This document shows positions 46,511 through 46,671 of a stretch of DNA of 46,671 nucleotides, one piece after another. Location: assembly GCA_046074825.1 (NCBI GenBank), contig JBJTOZ010000090.1, positions 1 through 46,671 on the forward strand. Reading direction: 5' to 3'. The notes below the pieces were generated by a model. It did not search any database, was not told the origin of the DNA, and saw nothing but the letters and a program-made list of their open reading frames with translations. The DNA is from JAGVSR01 sp046074825. Its GTDB lineage: Bacteria; Pseudomonadota; Alphaproteobacteria; Rhizobiales; Hyphomicrobiaceae. Numbering within the stretch: position 1 is the stretch's first letter; the number at the start of each line of letters is the position of its first letter. A program made the translations under genes and the position numbers.

Positions 46511-46671
46511 TTGTGCCTACCCCACAATACACTTTACTGTTTACTGACAAACACCCCATGAAGTGCGATCAAAATTTTCCCCTTTTCTCACGCATCCTCA
46601 CCGAGTGTACCCTCTATAAATCCTCACTTCCTAACTTTGCTGCCACGGAAGACCGACAGCCTTCCATCCAG

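Noticed and set aside
44699..46671. Possible oriC near dnaA
   Set aside because: No TTATCCACA boxes on either strand in the dnaA flanks within the window.
1..46671. CRISPR arrays, tRNA genes, insertion sequences
   Set aside because: No regular direct repeats with spacers, tRNA-like TYC loops in gaps or transposase motifs were seen.

Overview
The window reads as an AT-rich alphaproteobacterial chromosome segment, probably Rhodospirillales-related. The evidence is the gene order: argH with an LptM-like lipoprotein, lysA and the long DUF4175/TIGR02302 protein; ETF-QO, a TPR protein, ispE, polyprenyl synthase, methyltransferase, S49 peptidase and glyQ; a RegB/RegA/SenC redox locus; and dnaA-dnaN-recF-gyrB. 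The organism makes outer membrane, peptidoglycan precursors, lysine/DAP, arginine and isoprenoids, and it respires. Coding density is roughly 85-90% by my estimate. There are no IS elements, CRISPR arrays, tRNA or rRNA genes that I can see.

Layout. 1-5050: end of an outer-membrane barrel, a PfkB-type kinase, a c-type cytochrome, purN, a cytochrome P450 and ndk. 5405-9337: a GYF-domain membrane protein, a pair of glycosyltransferase-like genes of the TIGR04283/TIGR04282 type, and a family-4-like uracil-DNA glycosylase. 9493-19617: ETF-QO, a small acidic membrane protein, a TPR protein with an embedded peptidoglycan-binding domain, ispE, polyprenyl diphosphate synthase, a probable DUF2007 remnant, a tRNA-methyltransferase-like gene, an S49 peptidase, a small membrane protein and a broken glyQ. 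19639-26850: TetR regulator, dapE, dapD, TlpA-like thioredoxin, argH, lptM-like lipoprotein, lysA. 26962-34522: DUF4175 protein, a barrel resembling lipid A oxidase, an unknown protein, PPK2 polyphosphate kinase and two paralogous six-helix membrane proteins. 34513-38820: mutM, then the redox regulators RegA and RegB divergent from a SenC/Sco copper chaperone and a cytochrome c. 38825-46671: TrhO-type tRNA hydroxylase, then gyrB, recF, dnaN and dnaA on the minus strand.

How they work together. DapD, DapE and LysA are steps of the succinylase lysine/DAP pathway. SenC, two monohaem cytochromes c, ETF-QO, TlpA and RegB/RegA form a respiratory and redox-sensing theme. IspE and the polyprenyl synthase feed quinone or undecaprenyl-type lipids.

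The strongest anomaly is glyQ: it is intact along its length except for one in-frame TAG at codon 124, and the usual partner glyS is absent downstream. Together with a probable DUF2007 remnant in its expected place, this suggests ongoing gene erosion and possibly replacement of the two-subunit glycyl-tRNA synthetase. I do not see a convincing wholly new multi-gene system. The best candidates for undescribed biology are the paralogous membrane protein pair with a G10 tract, the TPR/peptidoglycan-binding hybrid and the GYF-domain membrane protein.
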